In this document: one piece after another, positions 36,385 through 47,110 of the stretch
How positions within the stretch are numbered: position 1 is the first letter of the stretch
Layout of the letters: every line of letters begins with the position of its first letter
NCBI GenBank assembly: GCA_009869945.1
Contig: WIXG01000334.1
Span: 1 to 64,000, forward strand
DNA length: 64,000 nt
Source: Mesaphorura yosii
Lineage: Eukaryota; Arthropoda; Collembola; Poduromorpha; Tullbergiidae
Direction: 5' to 3'
The notes under the pieces: model-generated
What the model was told of the DNA's origin: nothing
Databases searched by the model: none
What the model saw: the letters and a program-made list of their open reading frames with translations, nothing else
Program-made: the position numbers and the translations under genes

Positions 36385-38108
36385 TTATAATGAAGTCATC
36401 GCCGGTGGCCGTGCGTAGGCTTTGGGGACAAACCCGTACTTCCTCTGTTTTGGCGCGTAGGCCCACAACCATCCTTCGACGGGCTGACAGGTCAAGTCGG
36501 CGTAAACCCAATCACCCCGACGAACTGAAAGATCATCACTAACTTGAGCCTATGAACGAGAATTCAATAAATCAGTCATTAGCGACCAGTTCAAAAGTTA
36601 CTACTTAAAAGGCTGAGGCTGAGGCCAACTTACTTTGTAATCGTACAGCATAATAAGTTCAGTGCCGGCCTGCTTGTCCTCAGGAGACTGACCGCCCGGA
36701 GCCGACATCAGCGCTGGCAAAGACGTGGAAGTCGCTATTGCCGTGTTAGCACCCTGCCCCGAGCCAGAGGCAGGATTAGCAGCCGAATTGATGGCCGGAA
36801 TTGCGGTGATGGCGGACGTCTGAATTCTAATCGAGTCAGGCTCTTTCTGGTTTGTGTTGTAGTAATTGGAAGGCGAGATCGGAGTGGCAAGAGCGGCAGA
36901 AGAATTCGTCATGCCTGCCGTGACTGCAGGCATGGAGTTGGCTATGTGCAAGGCTGATGTTGCGGTAATTAAACTATTAACATTAAAGTTGTGCACAGCG
37001 GATGAAGACGGGTATGGCAGTGTATGTGAATGTGGATGCTGTTGATGGTGTTGCTGTTGAGGATGATGGCCGTAGGCATGTGGGCCGTGCCCGTGTCCGT
37101 TCATCAGCCCAGACGACCCAACGTGACTGCCGTTCCCGTTGCTGCTGCTGCCTCCACTGCCGCTGCTATTCGGGACACTGACGATGAGAGGGTAAATGAA
37201 AGCTGCAGGCACAAATCCTTCTTGACCGTCATAATCACGAATTATCCAGTACCAATCCGGGTCATCTTTGTTGAGCACTGTGATGAGTTCACCGCGATTG
37301 ACGTTGATGTCGTTTTCGTCTCTGGCTGTGAACGTGTACAGCACGATAAACCTGCCGAGCGACGGATCCTGGACAGAACAGATAAGACAAACACACAATT
37401 AGTGCTAATACAATATTCATTTAATGTCAGTTAGCGAAGGGAACGTCCCCTGTTACTGTTACCTTGAAGAATGGATGAATTTCTGAGGACGCTGAGGCGG
37501 CTGAGACCATGGACGCTGCATTTGACGACGCGGTCGAATTTGTTTCTTCACGAGGAACTTTCCTGTTCCGACTGCTCAAGTGTTTATTGTTATCCTGGAG
37601 AAATGGTGTAATATAAGAGTATGGGATGAACCCTTCATTCTGCTGGCCCAGCGGTCGCCGTTCGTCGATGACATACGCCCAGTCGTTTTCGCGATACAAC
37701 AAAGACACCAAGTCGCCCTTCTTCACTTCCAGTTCGTCGTCTACGCAAGGTGTAAAGTCGTGCAGGACGAGCATGCGCGCATCGGGCGAAATTCCTGAAC
37801 ATCAAATCATGAATCATCTTTGCTGTCAAGTTGGGTAACTTGCGGCGGCCACCAGTCATTAATTAAATCGAAATGAAGCATTACCTGCTTCCTTTTCCAG
37901 TCCAACTCTGACGAGCGTTTCGATCGAGCTCGAGCCCGTGATTCTTCCCAGCTGTGGGATGCTGTGATCTTCGCCGTTGTCTGAAAAGACAAATTACACA
38001 CAAATAGAACTTCGATATTACAGATCGGGATTGTACTTTTCGCGTCAGCTTGGTGTTACCTTTCTTCTTTTTGTTTCGACGAATTCTCACTGGACACAAG
38101 AATGCCAT
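36385..38108 (-). CDS. Dlish: Three-SH3 adaptor protein, Dlish/vamana-like
   Basis: Adaptor of 458 residues. In Drosophila, Dlish (vamana) links the Fat-Dachsous growth and polarity pathway to the myosin Dachs at the cell cortex. Minus-strand exons: 38108-38060, 37980-37885, 37794-37463, 37368-36634, 36549-36385. The N-terminus MAFLCPVRIRRNKKKK combines a cysteine with a basic run. SH3-1 covers about residues 55-113 (MLVLHDFTPCVDDELEVKKGD), SH3-2 about 163-222 (FIVLYTFTARDENDINVNRGE, ending GFVPAAFIYPL), and SH3-3 about 393-455 (LIMLYDYK, ending YGFVPKAYARPP). A 170-residue Ser/Ala/His/Gln-rich linker separates SH3-2 from SH3-3. A minus-strand AATAAA lies at 36225-36220. The Dlish name rests on three SH3 domains and the N-terminus; another multi-SH3 adaptor is possible. 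Confidence 0.8.
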
Positions 38109-39309
38109 GCTCAAAAATTAATTAGCTCATCGACAGTTACAGGATTGAGCCGATCAACCGTGCAAATGACAAACACCGCTTCAGCAGCCGCTTCAAGTTG
38201 TAGTCGGTTTCTCCATTATTTAATCAAGTTATTAAAACCATGTAGCCATTGCCGAACCTCTGAACTGGGCTAAATCAAACGAATTCTTACAATATTCACT
38301 ATTCACCCGTACACAGCAGAGATTAGAGTTACGCCTTGGAGATGTGCAGTGTATGTTTTACGACTTCTCTTCTCGGTTTCAGTTTCAAGGGCTTCGTGCA
38401 GGCTCTTCGTCGTCTCAGTCCGACTGAAGAAAGCCTTCAGGACAGGACAGGTACAGGTAATGAGAAGGTACTACAAGAGATGAAATTACAAAGTTCGTGC
38501 AGTGCAATCAGTGCGGTTGTGGTGGAGTCGTGCAAGTGCGCAAGTGGCCCACGTCCAGCGAGCAGCAGCAGTTTACATGATTCGGTTTGAGATTTGAAAT
38601 GTCAGAAGAATTTAAGAATGAGTACATTACTTAACATGCCATGTCTCGGGGCACTTTTGGATTTTATTGTGTACTCATCATCGGTACGGGCTTGATACAC
38701 AACATCAACAATACAAATACAATACCTGTGCCTGTAAAGCAAAGAACCTGTTCATGTAAAACCGTAAAATTCTATTGATGTTACGTAAGAAAGAATCCAG
38801 CTCAGCATCCATCTCTTTGAGACTTGGTTTACACTCTGTAAACCGTTAAAAATCGCTTCAAAAGATGTACGACTGTACGCACGATGAACGTCTGAAGTCA
38901 AAAGTCAACAATTTGCTCGGAACAATTTACCGAAACAAATGTCTCGGAACAATTTCTCTGGAAACAATTTCCCTCAAGACCATCTGTTCCATTGAGCTTG
39001 TTTTACGATGATTTCGAAAGGAGATTGTTGCTTCATGCTCACCGATGAATGGAACCGGTGAATCAGTAAAGAATTTTGATCACTTCATGAGCAAAGAACT
39101 TAAAACTCGTTTTCTAGACTGAAAATGCGAAAGTACCTGGAATTTAATTACGTAAATGACGAGGCGCAACATTCTTGAATTTTTCAAAATAATTATGAAA
39201 AAGAAGCTTAGAGCTACAGTTAATCTTGTTGACAGCACTGCACTGCACCTGAGCTTCGTTCTTAGTTGAACCTCATTTTTGACATACGCGACGATTTCAC
39301 CTTGAAACA
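38109..39309. other. Gap between the SH3 adaptor and Fgop2
   Basis: This holds the adaptor's upstream region and the Fgop2 3' UTR, both on the minus strand. No further gene is supported. The second copy of the ~14-bp minisatellite lies at about 38918-38995. Confidence 0.5.
38918..38995. repeat. Degenerate ~14-bp minisatellite, copy B
   Basis: About five units around the core GGAACAATTT follow one another and match the array at 268-352, including the shared 20-mer GGAACAATTTCTCTGGAAAC. Similarity fades to the right of the array, where both copies keep only a weak resemblance. Confidence 0.5.
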
Positions 39310-39879
39310 TTATTCGCCAGAGAGGGAGGCTGTTGCTGGGAGTGAAGCATACTCGTGGGATATTTCCAGCATTTGACGGAGACCTCTGTTCTCGACGCGG
39401 AGACTGCTAATCAGTTCCTCTTCCTCTAGAATGGCTCCTTCGTCTGCCTTGACCGATTGCTTCATGAGAGACTTCATCTTGCCGACCGGTCCTTCACCTG
39501 CACCTGCGGCCTTTGGAATTGTGCCAACCAAATCGACAAGCTTCTTGGTCATGTTCTCTGTGGATTGCAGTTCGGATATTTTTGTTCGGTATTTAGTCAT
39601 GACGAGGTCCAGAGCAACTTGTTGTTCCATAGCAATAAGACGCAGCTCTTGATTTTCTTCTTTGATGTCGGAGGCACTTCGAAGGTCAGGTATAGGACGG
39701 CTGGGTTGGTGGTCAGACCCGTGATTTCGATGGCTTCCGGCGGCTTGAGCAGGTTGCATCCCTAGAACCTCATCATGAATAGCTTGCATTTGGGAAAGAA
39801 GACTGTCGACACGTACTCCTTCAGTTTTAAGATTAGACGACAACAGACGAACGTTGCAAAAGGCTTCTTGAAATGCCAT
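39310..39879 (-). CDS. Fgop2: FGFR1OP2/SIKE family coiled-coil protein (Fgop2)
   Basis: Single-exon protein of 189 residues. Family members are subunits of the STRIPAK phosphatase-kinase complex, which restrains Hippo and related signalling. The match rests on two conserved blocks: ENQELRLIAMEQQVALDLVM followed by TKYRTKISEL (family form ENKELR...SALELIMSKYR), and LRVENRGLRQMLEISHEY near the C-terminus (family form LEQENKGLREILQITRES). Both are heptad-rich coiled coil. The N-terminal MAFQEAFCNVRLLSSNLKTE fits the family's first helix, so the ATG at 39879 is taken as the start. The protein lacks some of the middle length of the vertebrate proteins. It is divergent from HSD17B10, with 708 bases between the start codons. 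Confidence 0.85.
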   Translation of the reverse strand: MAFQEAFCNVRLLSSNLKTEGVRVDSLLSQMQAIHDEVLGMQPAQAAGSHRNHGSDHQPSRPIPDLRSASDIKEENQELRLIAMEQQVALDLVMTKYRTKISELQSTENMTKKLVDLVGTIPKAAGAGEGPVGKMKSLMKQSVKADEGAILEEEELISSLRVENRGLRQMLEISHEYASLPATASLSGE

Positions 39880-40587
39880 GATCAAAGACGTAGGAAGCAA
39901 AGTCGGGATTAATCAGTGGCTTGTTCAGTTCAGTTTCAGTCAGCTAATGTTCAGAACCAAGCTTGGCTTCTGACTAATCTTTGGAAGAAATACAGACCCA
40001 AATCGATAAATTAAACCGGGCTAATTAACAAGTAACGATTCGCCATCCTTCAACATTAACCGGTTACAACTTACCTTAATATTGTTCTTTTTGAGACAAT
40101 TTCTGATGATTTGCGAATCTTGCAAATCCGTCATTTGATCCGTTTGTACGTACGGACAAGTAATTAAGATTAAAACCCAACATTCAAAAATTACGAAATG
40201 ACACAAAAGTTCCAGCTGTAATTAAAGTGTGAATCCGAATGCAGACGCCGTTTCGTTGATGCAGTTTTCCAAGTGTTACGAAAAAACAAAGAAAAGATTC
40301 CTCGGTGCTAGTCTAACCTTCGCACATGACTTCAAAAGCCGACTTCTTTAACCTTCAAGTAAACCCTTCTATGTACACGTGTACCGTAACGCTGATCAAA
40401 GACTAATCCCGTTAAACGTCAGTTAACTGAGGTTATATCTCCTGAAGGTCGCAAGGTTGACGACTCTAAACCTTTGTAACTCAAAACATTCGGTTCGCAG
40501 CGTCGCAACCCGTCTTCCGGCGACTCGTGCCAGTTTGATAATTAGCCATTTCAGTGACTAATTTAGTTTTTGGACCCGCAAGACAAA
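39880..40587. promoter_or_regulatory. Divergent intergenic region of Fgop2 and HSD17B10
   Basis: The two start codons face away from each other across 708 bases with no coding sequence between. A shared or adjacent pair of promoters is likely. No TATA box is apparent on either side. Confidence 0.5.
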
Positions 40588-41569
40588 ATGTTAAAGGTAA
40601 GCTAGTTGAACTAGCGCAGTGGTCTGAGCCCTGAATTAATTCATACTTTCATACTTCCAGGGCCTTGCCTGTTTAGTCACTGGAGGTGCGTCCGGCCTTG
40701 GTCGAGCAACTGCTGAAAGATTCGTACGGAACGGTGCAAGAGTAGTTATCTGTGATTTACCAAAGTCTGATGGAGCGAAAGTTGCTGAAAGCTTAGGAGC
40801 AAGTGACTGCCTGTTTGCGCCGACCGATGTATACATTAACTTACGGTTAACTGCTATTACAGCATAGGCGGAAATTATTCAACGGCTTATGTACACTTTC
40901 CAGGTCACAGCAGAAGAAGACGTTGCAAAAGCTATTGCACTCGTGAAGGACAAGTTTGGGAAATTGGATGTTGCAGTTAATTGTGCTGGAATTGGAGTTG
41001 CATTCAAAACGTACAACTTCAACAAGAAAACTGCTCACTCGCTGGATGATTTCGCCAGAGTACTGAAAGTAAGTAAGCGGGCAGCAACCGAAGCCTTCAA
41101 TTGTGGCCCCACTCTAATTATTATTTCTCAAAACATTTAGGTTAACACAGTTGGTACATTTAACGTTATCCGACTAACTGCCGGTTTAATTGGTGAGAAT
41201 GGGCCTGATACCAATGGCCAGCGGGGTGTGATAATAAATACAGCGAGTATAGCAGCCTACGATGGTCAAATGGGGCAAGCAGCCTATGCCGCGAGTAAAG
41301 GTGCCATTGTTGGAATGACGCTGCCCATCGCCAGAGATTTTGCATCACAAGGAATTCGAGTTATGACGATAGCTCCTGGTCTCTTCGAAACACCACTGCT
41401 TCTTGCTCTGCCGGAGAAGGTCCGAAAATTCCTGGCGCAAACGGTACCATTCCCGAGCCGCCTGGGTCTTCCGGACGAATACGCGCAGCTCGTTCAGAGC
41501 ATCGTTGAGAATCCGATGCTAAATGGAGAAGTAATCAGGATTGACGGTGCCCTTCGAATGCAGCCTTAA
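40588..41569 (+). CDS. HSD17B10: 3-hydroxyacyl-CoA dehydrogenase type 2 (HSD17B10, scully)
   Basis: Mitochondrial short-chain dehydrogenase of 256 residues. It oxidises 3-hydroxyacyl-CoAs in isoleucine breakdown and, in the animals studied, is also a structural part of mitochondrial RNase P with TRMT10C. Exons: 40588-40596, 40661-40828, 40904-41068, 41141-41569. The first exon codes only for Met-Leu-Lys. The NAD-binding TGGASGLG is at residues 10-17 and the NCAG motif follows DVAV. The catalytic Ser150-Tyr163-Lys167 (YAASK) matches human Ser155-Tyr168-Lys172 with a five-residue offset. The end [12 protein letters not shown] is typical. Length and order agree with the family throughout. A poly(A) signal AATAAA lies at 41688-41693. 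Confidence 0.97.
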
Positions 41570-42886
41570 CCTTGAAGGGTAAAGCAGCTGGAGTGTTTCT
41601 GTAGCGTAGTGAAAGCGAAACTATGCACATGACATTAGATTATGAATTGACATACTGATTGACCAAATTAGACATCTTAGAAATGGGAATAAAATTCTAT
41701 TTTTGTTAACTGAGTTATCATACGGCCACATTTTCGGGGCTTGAAATAAAATGACAGGTGTACGATTAGTTCGAGTACGAAATGTTTTAGTTTATTGTAC
41801 AAACTTGCACATGATTATTCTCGATTTTTAAATTCTCCACACGGGTTTTACATTATTCCGTATTAATATTGCTTATTTAGACTAAAATAATGCGGTTTAT
41901 TAGTTTTATTTGCACGCTATACAATCGTGCAAAATCTGATTAACAGTTGATAAGTTGAAGTTGGAAACTAGTCTAAGGCGAAGCACACGGGCTCTAAACT
42001 TTAGCATATTTTTACGAATTGCATATAAATTATTAATCGATTAGTTTTCTACTTTCACAATACACCACACGCATTCATTTCACTTCACAATATTTCTATG
42101 TCAAACGCTGAACGCAGGGAGCAATGGAATAATCTCAGATTACTAAACAATTAAATCACAAACACAAATCCGCTACAAAAAGATAGGAGAAGAAATGGTA
42201 ATTAGTAATTGGCAATGAAGCAGCAAGCACATAAAGGAATTGAACGCTTGAAAATATTTGTATGCTTGAGAAAATACTGATCTTTAATGCCAATCTTGGC
42301 GTGTATCAGCCTACGAAACTAGAAAACTAGAACGAGACGACGAGAGACCGTAATTTAGAAGGATAAAATGCACCACCAGTTCATGTGAGAGTTTCACAAT
42401 CAATACACCAAACACACTAAATCCGCTAAACCTAATCCGACTTGTGCGCAGCTAAAAGCTAGCTAACAACTATAAGCTTTCTGCTTAATTTCGTATTTTA
42501 AATTGTATGCTAGAGCCTTGAACATTACTCTAAAACTGCAACTTATTGTGCTACCGATTGGTTATTTGCTATCAGGCTAATAAGGCTTTAATTTCTTGCA
42601 TATTGTTTCATTATTACAAAACCACTTTATAAAAAACTTGAGGATAAAAAATGATCAAGTTGATTGGATCCACGGTACGCAAAATAACCTTTCACTTCAA
42701 AATTATAATTATTCCATGATAAATCTAAGCTAACGTACCTTGGAAGTGATTATTGATTATTAGGCTACGCTATCTGCTATTACGGGAAGAAGAAATACGG
42801 TTTATTGAAAAGAAATGGTAAATGAAAGGAAAGGAGTCATAATCAAAATTTTGATAAAACTTTCTACTTATTAGATGCGCGGTCCG
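41570..42886. other. Convergent 3' regions of HSD17B10 and ariadne-1
   Basis: HSD17B10 ends with AATAAA at 41688-41693. Ariadne-1, on the minus strand, has AATAAA at 42806-42801, 81 bases past its stop. The roughly 1.1 kb between the two signals is AT-rich and contains no supported gene; longer alternative 3' UTRs could reach into it. Confidence 0.55.
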
Positions 42887-45115
42887 TTAATTTTCATTGT
42901 ACACCCACCAGTCCTTTTCGTATCCTTCGTACACGTGCTTTAGTAAAACTTCACGTCTGCTTTCACAGTAGCGGTACTTGTCTTGAACCTGCAAAAGCAG
43001 AGGGCAGATTCAGGTTTAGGAAAATTACTCTGCAACTGCAATATTAATTCAGGGTGGTATTTTACCTTTTGCTTGATATCGGCTAGGTTTTCAGAAGTAA
43101 TGTCTCTTTCCAAGTATTCTGATAATTTCTCTGTCGCTGATTCTAAATCACGCTGATTATCTTCAAAAAGGACAGACTGATTGGTTCGGCCCAAATAGAA
43201 TGCGAAAATGTAGGTGTACATCAACGTTTGACGACATTTGCAGAGGATATCAACAGCCTGGAAAGAAAATACAGGTTTCATACTCAGCTTCAGCTCTCAG
43301 CTGCAAAATAATTGACAAGGTAATAATGTAATTAGCTTACCCGTTTCAGAAACTGAACCTCGATCCAAGACATGTTGTGTTGTTGCATTTCTTCCATCTT
43401 GTCCTTTACGGAGGCGTACAATTTGTGTTCAAACTTTAAACTTTGCATGTGGTTCATGTAGCGGTTGCAGTAGAACAAGTAGCGTTGAAGAGCGGAACGA
43501 GATTTTTCTTGTGCATCACGAGCGGCTCGTGCTTCGGTTTCATCGAAGCGATTGCAGTTGTACCTGATAGCAGAAGGCATAAAGACAAAGCTAATTTCAA
43601 CGCGCAAAAAGAAAGACGAAATAGGAGGGTCGTCTGGCTTCAACTTACCAGGAGGATCCATGTGGCTCCCAGGGTCCCAGACAAACCCAACAAAAATCTG
43701 CCTTGCAATTTTGATTTTTGCAAACCATATGATTACAGCCACCATCCTTCTCAATAGTTGCGTTACACCGCGGACACTCCTGTTAAGGGTTACACAACAA
43801 ATGTCACTCACGCCACCAGCAACACTCCTACACGAGCCAAGTAATTTACCTTTGTATTAGCTGCAATCCAATTAGATGTCTCCGAATCGTCATCGCATTT
43901 CTTTAGCCACTTTTTGAGCCAATTACACTTGACAGGATCATGCCATGAATGACCACATTGAAAACAAAATTCGTAACCGCAATTGCAGATTACAGGTTTC
44001 CAGTCAACCCAATCTATTAAGGCAAATGTCAGTGATTATCAAACGGTTTTTGTCCATGTTCTACGTACCAACTAAAACGGCGTTTGTACAGTCAGCCGAA
44101 GGGCACCAGCGCATTAGACGATTACACTGCAAAAATCCATGGCATGACATGATTGCACGTTGTCTAAAATATCTTCACTTAAGATAGTTCACTCAAATTC
44201 ACCTGAACGAAGCTATTGGTGATTAGATGTTGATACTTTAGCTTGACCCTTGGATCTGTGACCAAGGCCATTACAGTTGCGTCGTCCACGAGGATCGGGC
44301 AATTATGCGCTGCGCAGGCAATTGTCTGCCCCATTCCTTCCTCCATTATTTTAGTGGTTAAATATTCTGACCAGCATTGCTTGCAAAATCGATGCCCACA
44401 CTCCAAGCCGTACATCATCTAATTAATTCGTGAATATTATAACACATGTAGTAAGCTTTTCCTTTTGTGTTCAGGCTTTACCGAGGATGGCTTTTGCAAG
44501 TAACAAATGTCACAGTCTTCAACTCCACTTGGCGGAGGAGGTATTAGTGCACGAGATTTGTTTGGATTAATTATGTGAGCATCTTTATCTAAACAAATCA
44601 TATCCGGCAAAGACAGTCATACTTTAGTAGATTATCGCATTATGGGATTTTGGATTATGCTGTATCACTGTATGACCTACATAATTTTTCTTGATCACCA
44701 TCATAGTATCCTTCCAGTAATTTCTCCTTATCCTGAAAAATCAGAACATTTTTTCAAATATGCTATAACTCTACTTTAAAATTACATTAACAGCAATAAA
44801 AACTTACCCAGCCAAAATAATTTAATAGAATTCTCATGGTGGTTGTGGGCAATTGTAACACCGTATTTGCCTGCAGCAAAATCAAGCAATATTTCGATTG
44901 TGCTTCTAGGAACCAAGAACTTTAAGACCAAACTAACAAACCTCTTTGATGGAGTCGATCATATGTTGAACAATACTTCCCGTACTGAGAACAGTGAAAG
45001 GGTATGTATTTTCCTCAGGATCGACGGGCCCATGATCGTCCTTTTCCATTGCAAACTCTACATCTTCGCCGCTGGATTCGTTTCCAGAGTCCTCGTATTC
45101 TTCTGATGAGTCCAT
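42887..45115 (-). CDS. ari-1: RBR E3 ubiquitin ligase ariadne-1 (ARIH1)
   Basis: RING-between-RING ubiquitin ligase of 493 residues (the Drosophila protein is close to 500). In known animals it works with cullin-RING ligases and UbcH7-type E2s. Minus-strand exons: 45115-44942, 44870-44808, 44732-44681, 44588-44482, 44418-44203, 44126-44069, 44013-43850, 43779-43649, 43563-43341, 43257-43066, 42988-42887. In order: acidic N-terminus ([18 protein letters not shown]), UBA-like helix region, RING1 (CDICYLQ...CGHRFCKQC), IBR ([21 protein letters not shown]), RING2 with the catalytic cysteine in [11 protein letters not shown] (Cys293), and the Ariadne domain ending [11 protein letters not shown]. 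The start is the first in-frame ATG and aligns with the usual MDSDE-like beginning, but the frame stays open 5' of it. A poly(A) signal is at 42806-42801. Confidence 0.96.
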
Positions 45116-47110
45116 GATGCTATCAAGATCGTCCTCCTCCTCCGGATCTATTGCAGGAGTGGTTGAGGATGCTGCTGCAGCTGCAGAAGTGGCCTTGACG
45201 GTCGATGAAACCTTGTGGCTCCGCGTACTACTGCTAGCACCTCTTGAAGATCTTGAGGTTGAGGCTATTGTTACCCCCGACTCAAGCTTCAGTTTCTTAG
45301 AATCGGACTTTTTTGGTGAACTGGTGCTTGACGTTGACTCACTTGATCTGGCTGACTTCGACGTGGTGGCGACTGGAGAAAACAAGGCTTCCAAGGGGTC
45401 TGTAGGTTCTTCCGGCTCCCGCGCAGTACTGCTGATGAACGATTCTTGTCCCTGTTGGCTTCTGCCGGAATTGCGAAGGTCGACTCTTGAACTCTTCTTG
45501 GAACTAAATACGAAATGATTACGAATATGATTAGAATGAGTGTTATAGTCTGCAACGCACATTCCATGTCAGTGAAGATTACTCATTCATTTATTATTCC
45601 TGAGCATGCACAGGTGAAACTGGTATCAGACACTGCGTCACAAAATATATTTTATAGAGATATACTGTTACTGGCTACAACACAACTGCATCTTACCTCA
45701 AATTAAAATCACGCAATTAAAACTTTAAACCATTAAGTCATTTCCGAGTTGAGTTTCAGGGTTGGGCAATAATAAAGTTGACGTAAGTGCGCGCAACGAG
45801 GATCAGGTGATCGCTGATAACAATAAACACAACCAAGCCAGATCAATTTCTTCTTGAATTAGTTGCACTTTAAGATCTTGGAAGCCTTATCATCCAGCCA
45901 GGCAAGACGTTACTTAGTTTGGGTTTAATTGTAAGAAAGTGCCAAAGGCTTCTGGCTTAATTTTGAATTTTAATTTAACTCGAATCACGGAACACAAAAA
46001 CAGATGACCTTACACTACGCAATTTGCAAAACTGCCAGAGATCTTTACATTTCGTGTGCGTATTTGCTGTTATTCCTATTTACCACTTTTAATTATGAGT
46101 ATTATTTAATTTTGGCGTGTTTCAACACTTTCTTTTTTATGCAGTTAATCTTAGAATGATAATTGCGGAAGGTTCGTGGCCAATTGTAAAACAAAAACAT
46201 GTACGTAATATGCGAAGTTGCGAGAGCTCAGACACTCATAGACTATTCCATACTCGTGTGCAAAAGCACGGCCACGATCACGAATCACGATGACTGCGAT
46301 ACCAGCAGAGCAGTCAGCGGCCACCAGCACAAGACCCAAGACCATCAGCCAGCACACAAGGCAAAGACCATAAAAACAATAATAAACAAAAGATTCGCAA
46401 TAAGTTCAGTGCATCAGCAGTGGATATGAGCAGGAGTAGGACTACGAACGACGATCTGTGCAATAATGTAGAGTAGAGAATAAGTCGAGGATGGGCCGCT
46501 AGATGAGACAGGAACTGCAAAATTCAGATTCTTCTTTGTTTAGCAGTAGAGTGCCCTGCGATGTAGATACACGTCCACAGCAAAAATTCGCAATTCGCGA
46601 ATATTTTAATCAAACATAATGGATAACAATGGGCCGTATTGTGCTAAATCTAGCAATAGCTATAAATTAATAATATCAATGAACAACTCCGCATTTTCTT
46701 CAAAAATACCTTCTCACTCCGACAGTCTCGGAGTAGAAGTCAAAGTCTTTGAAAAATAGAGAGATAAGAACGTCCAACCATTTCTTCTTTCCATGCCAGC
46801 GTGCAATTGCAATTTTGCAATCATAAACTCGTAGATCAGTTCAAGCTCTGTTAGTCTAGTCTTTATGAATCTCGAATCCTTTTCCTAAAACACAACACGA
46901 TAAGAGCAGGAAAGGAAAGGGAGAAGTTTGCCGTCGTTGTTGAGAGTTTTGCAAAAAAATCGGTGACCGCCAATTCAATAACTCACCAATTAGTGCCTTT
47001 AAAGTCAACTTGTAGAAGTCGTATCGCAAATTCGCATATTAGCAAAAGCTCGAGTAAACCTTCAAGCAACACCAGCATAATAGTTGAAAAACGCCTAGCA
47101 TCTGCTATTT
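45116..47110. other. 5' region of ariadne-1 and 3' region of the large membrane protein gene
   Basis: On the minus strand a good acceptor (TATTTAG) lies just before 45503, so 45503-45116 is probably 5' UTR of ariadne-1 in the same exon as the start codon. A possible donor (GAG before GTAAGA) lies at 45697/45696, marking the end of an upstream non-coding exon. The rest, to 47110, includes the 3' UTR of the next gene; I found no clear minus-strand AATAAA within the first few hundred bases after its stop. Confidence 0.5.

Noticed and set aside
45114-45518. Plus-strand 134-codon frame opposite the ariadne-1 leader
   Set aside because: Antisense shadow of Ser- and Glu-rich codons; no domain.
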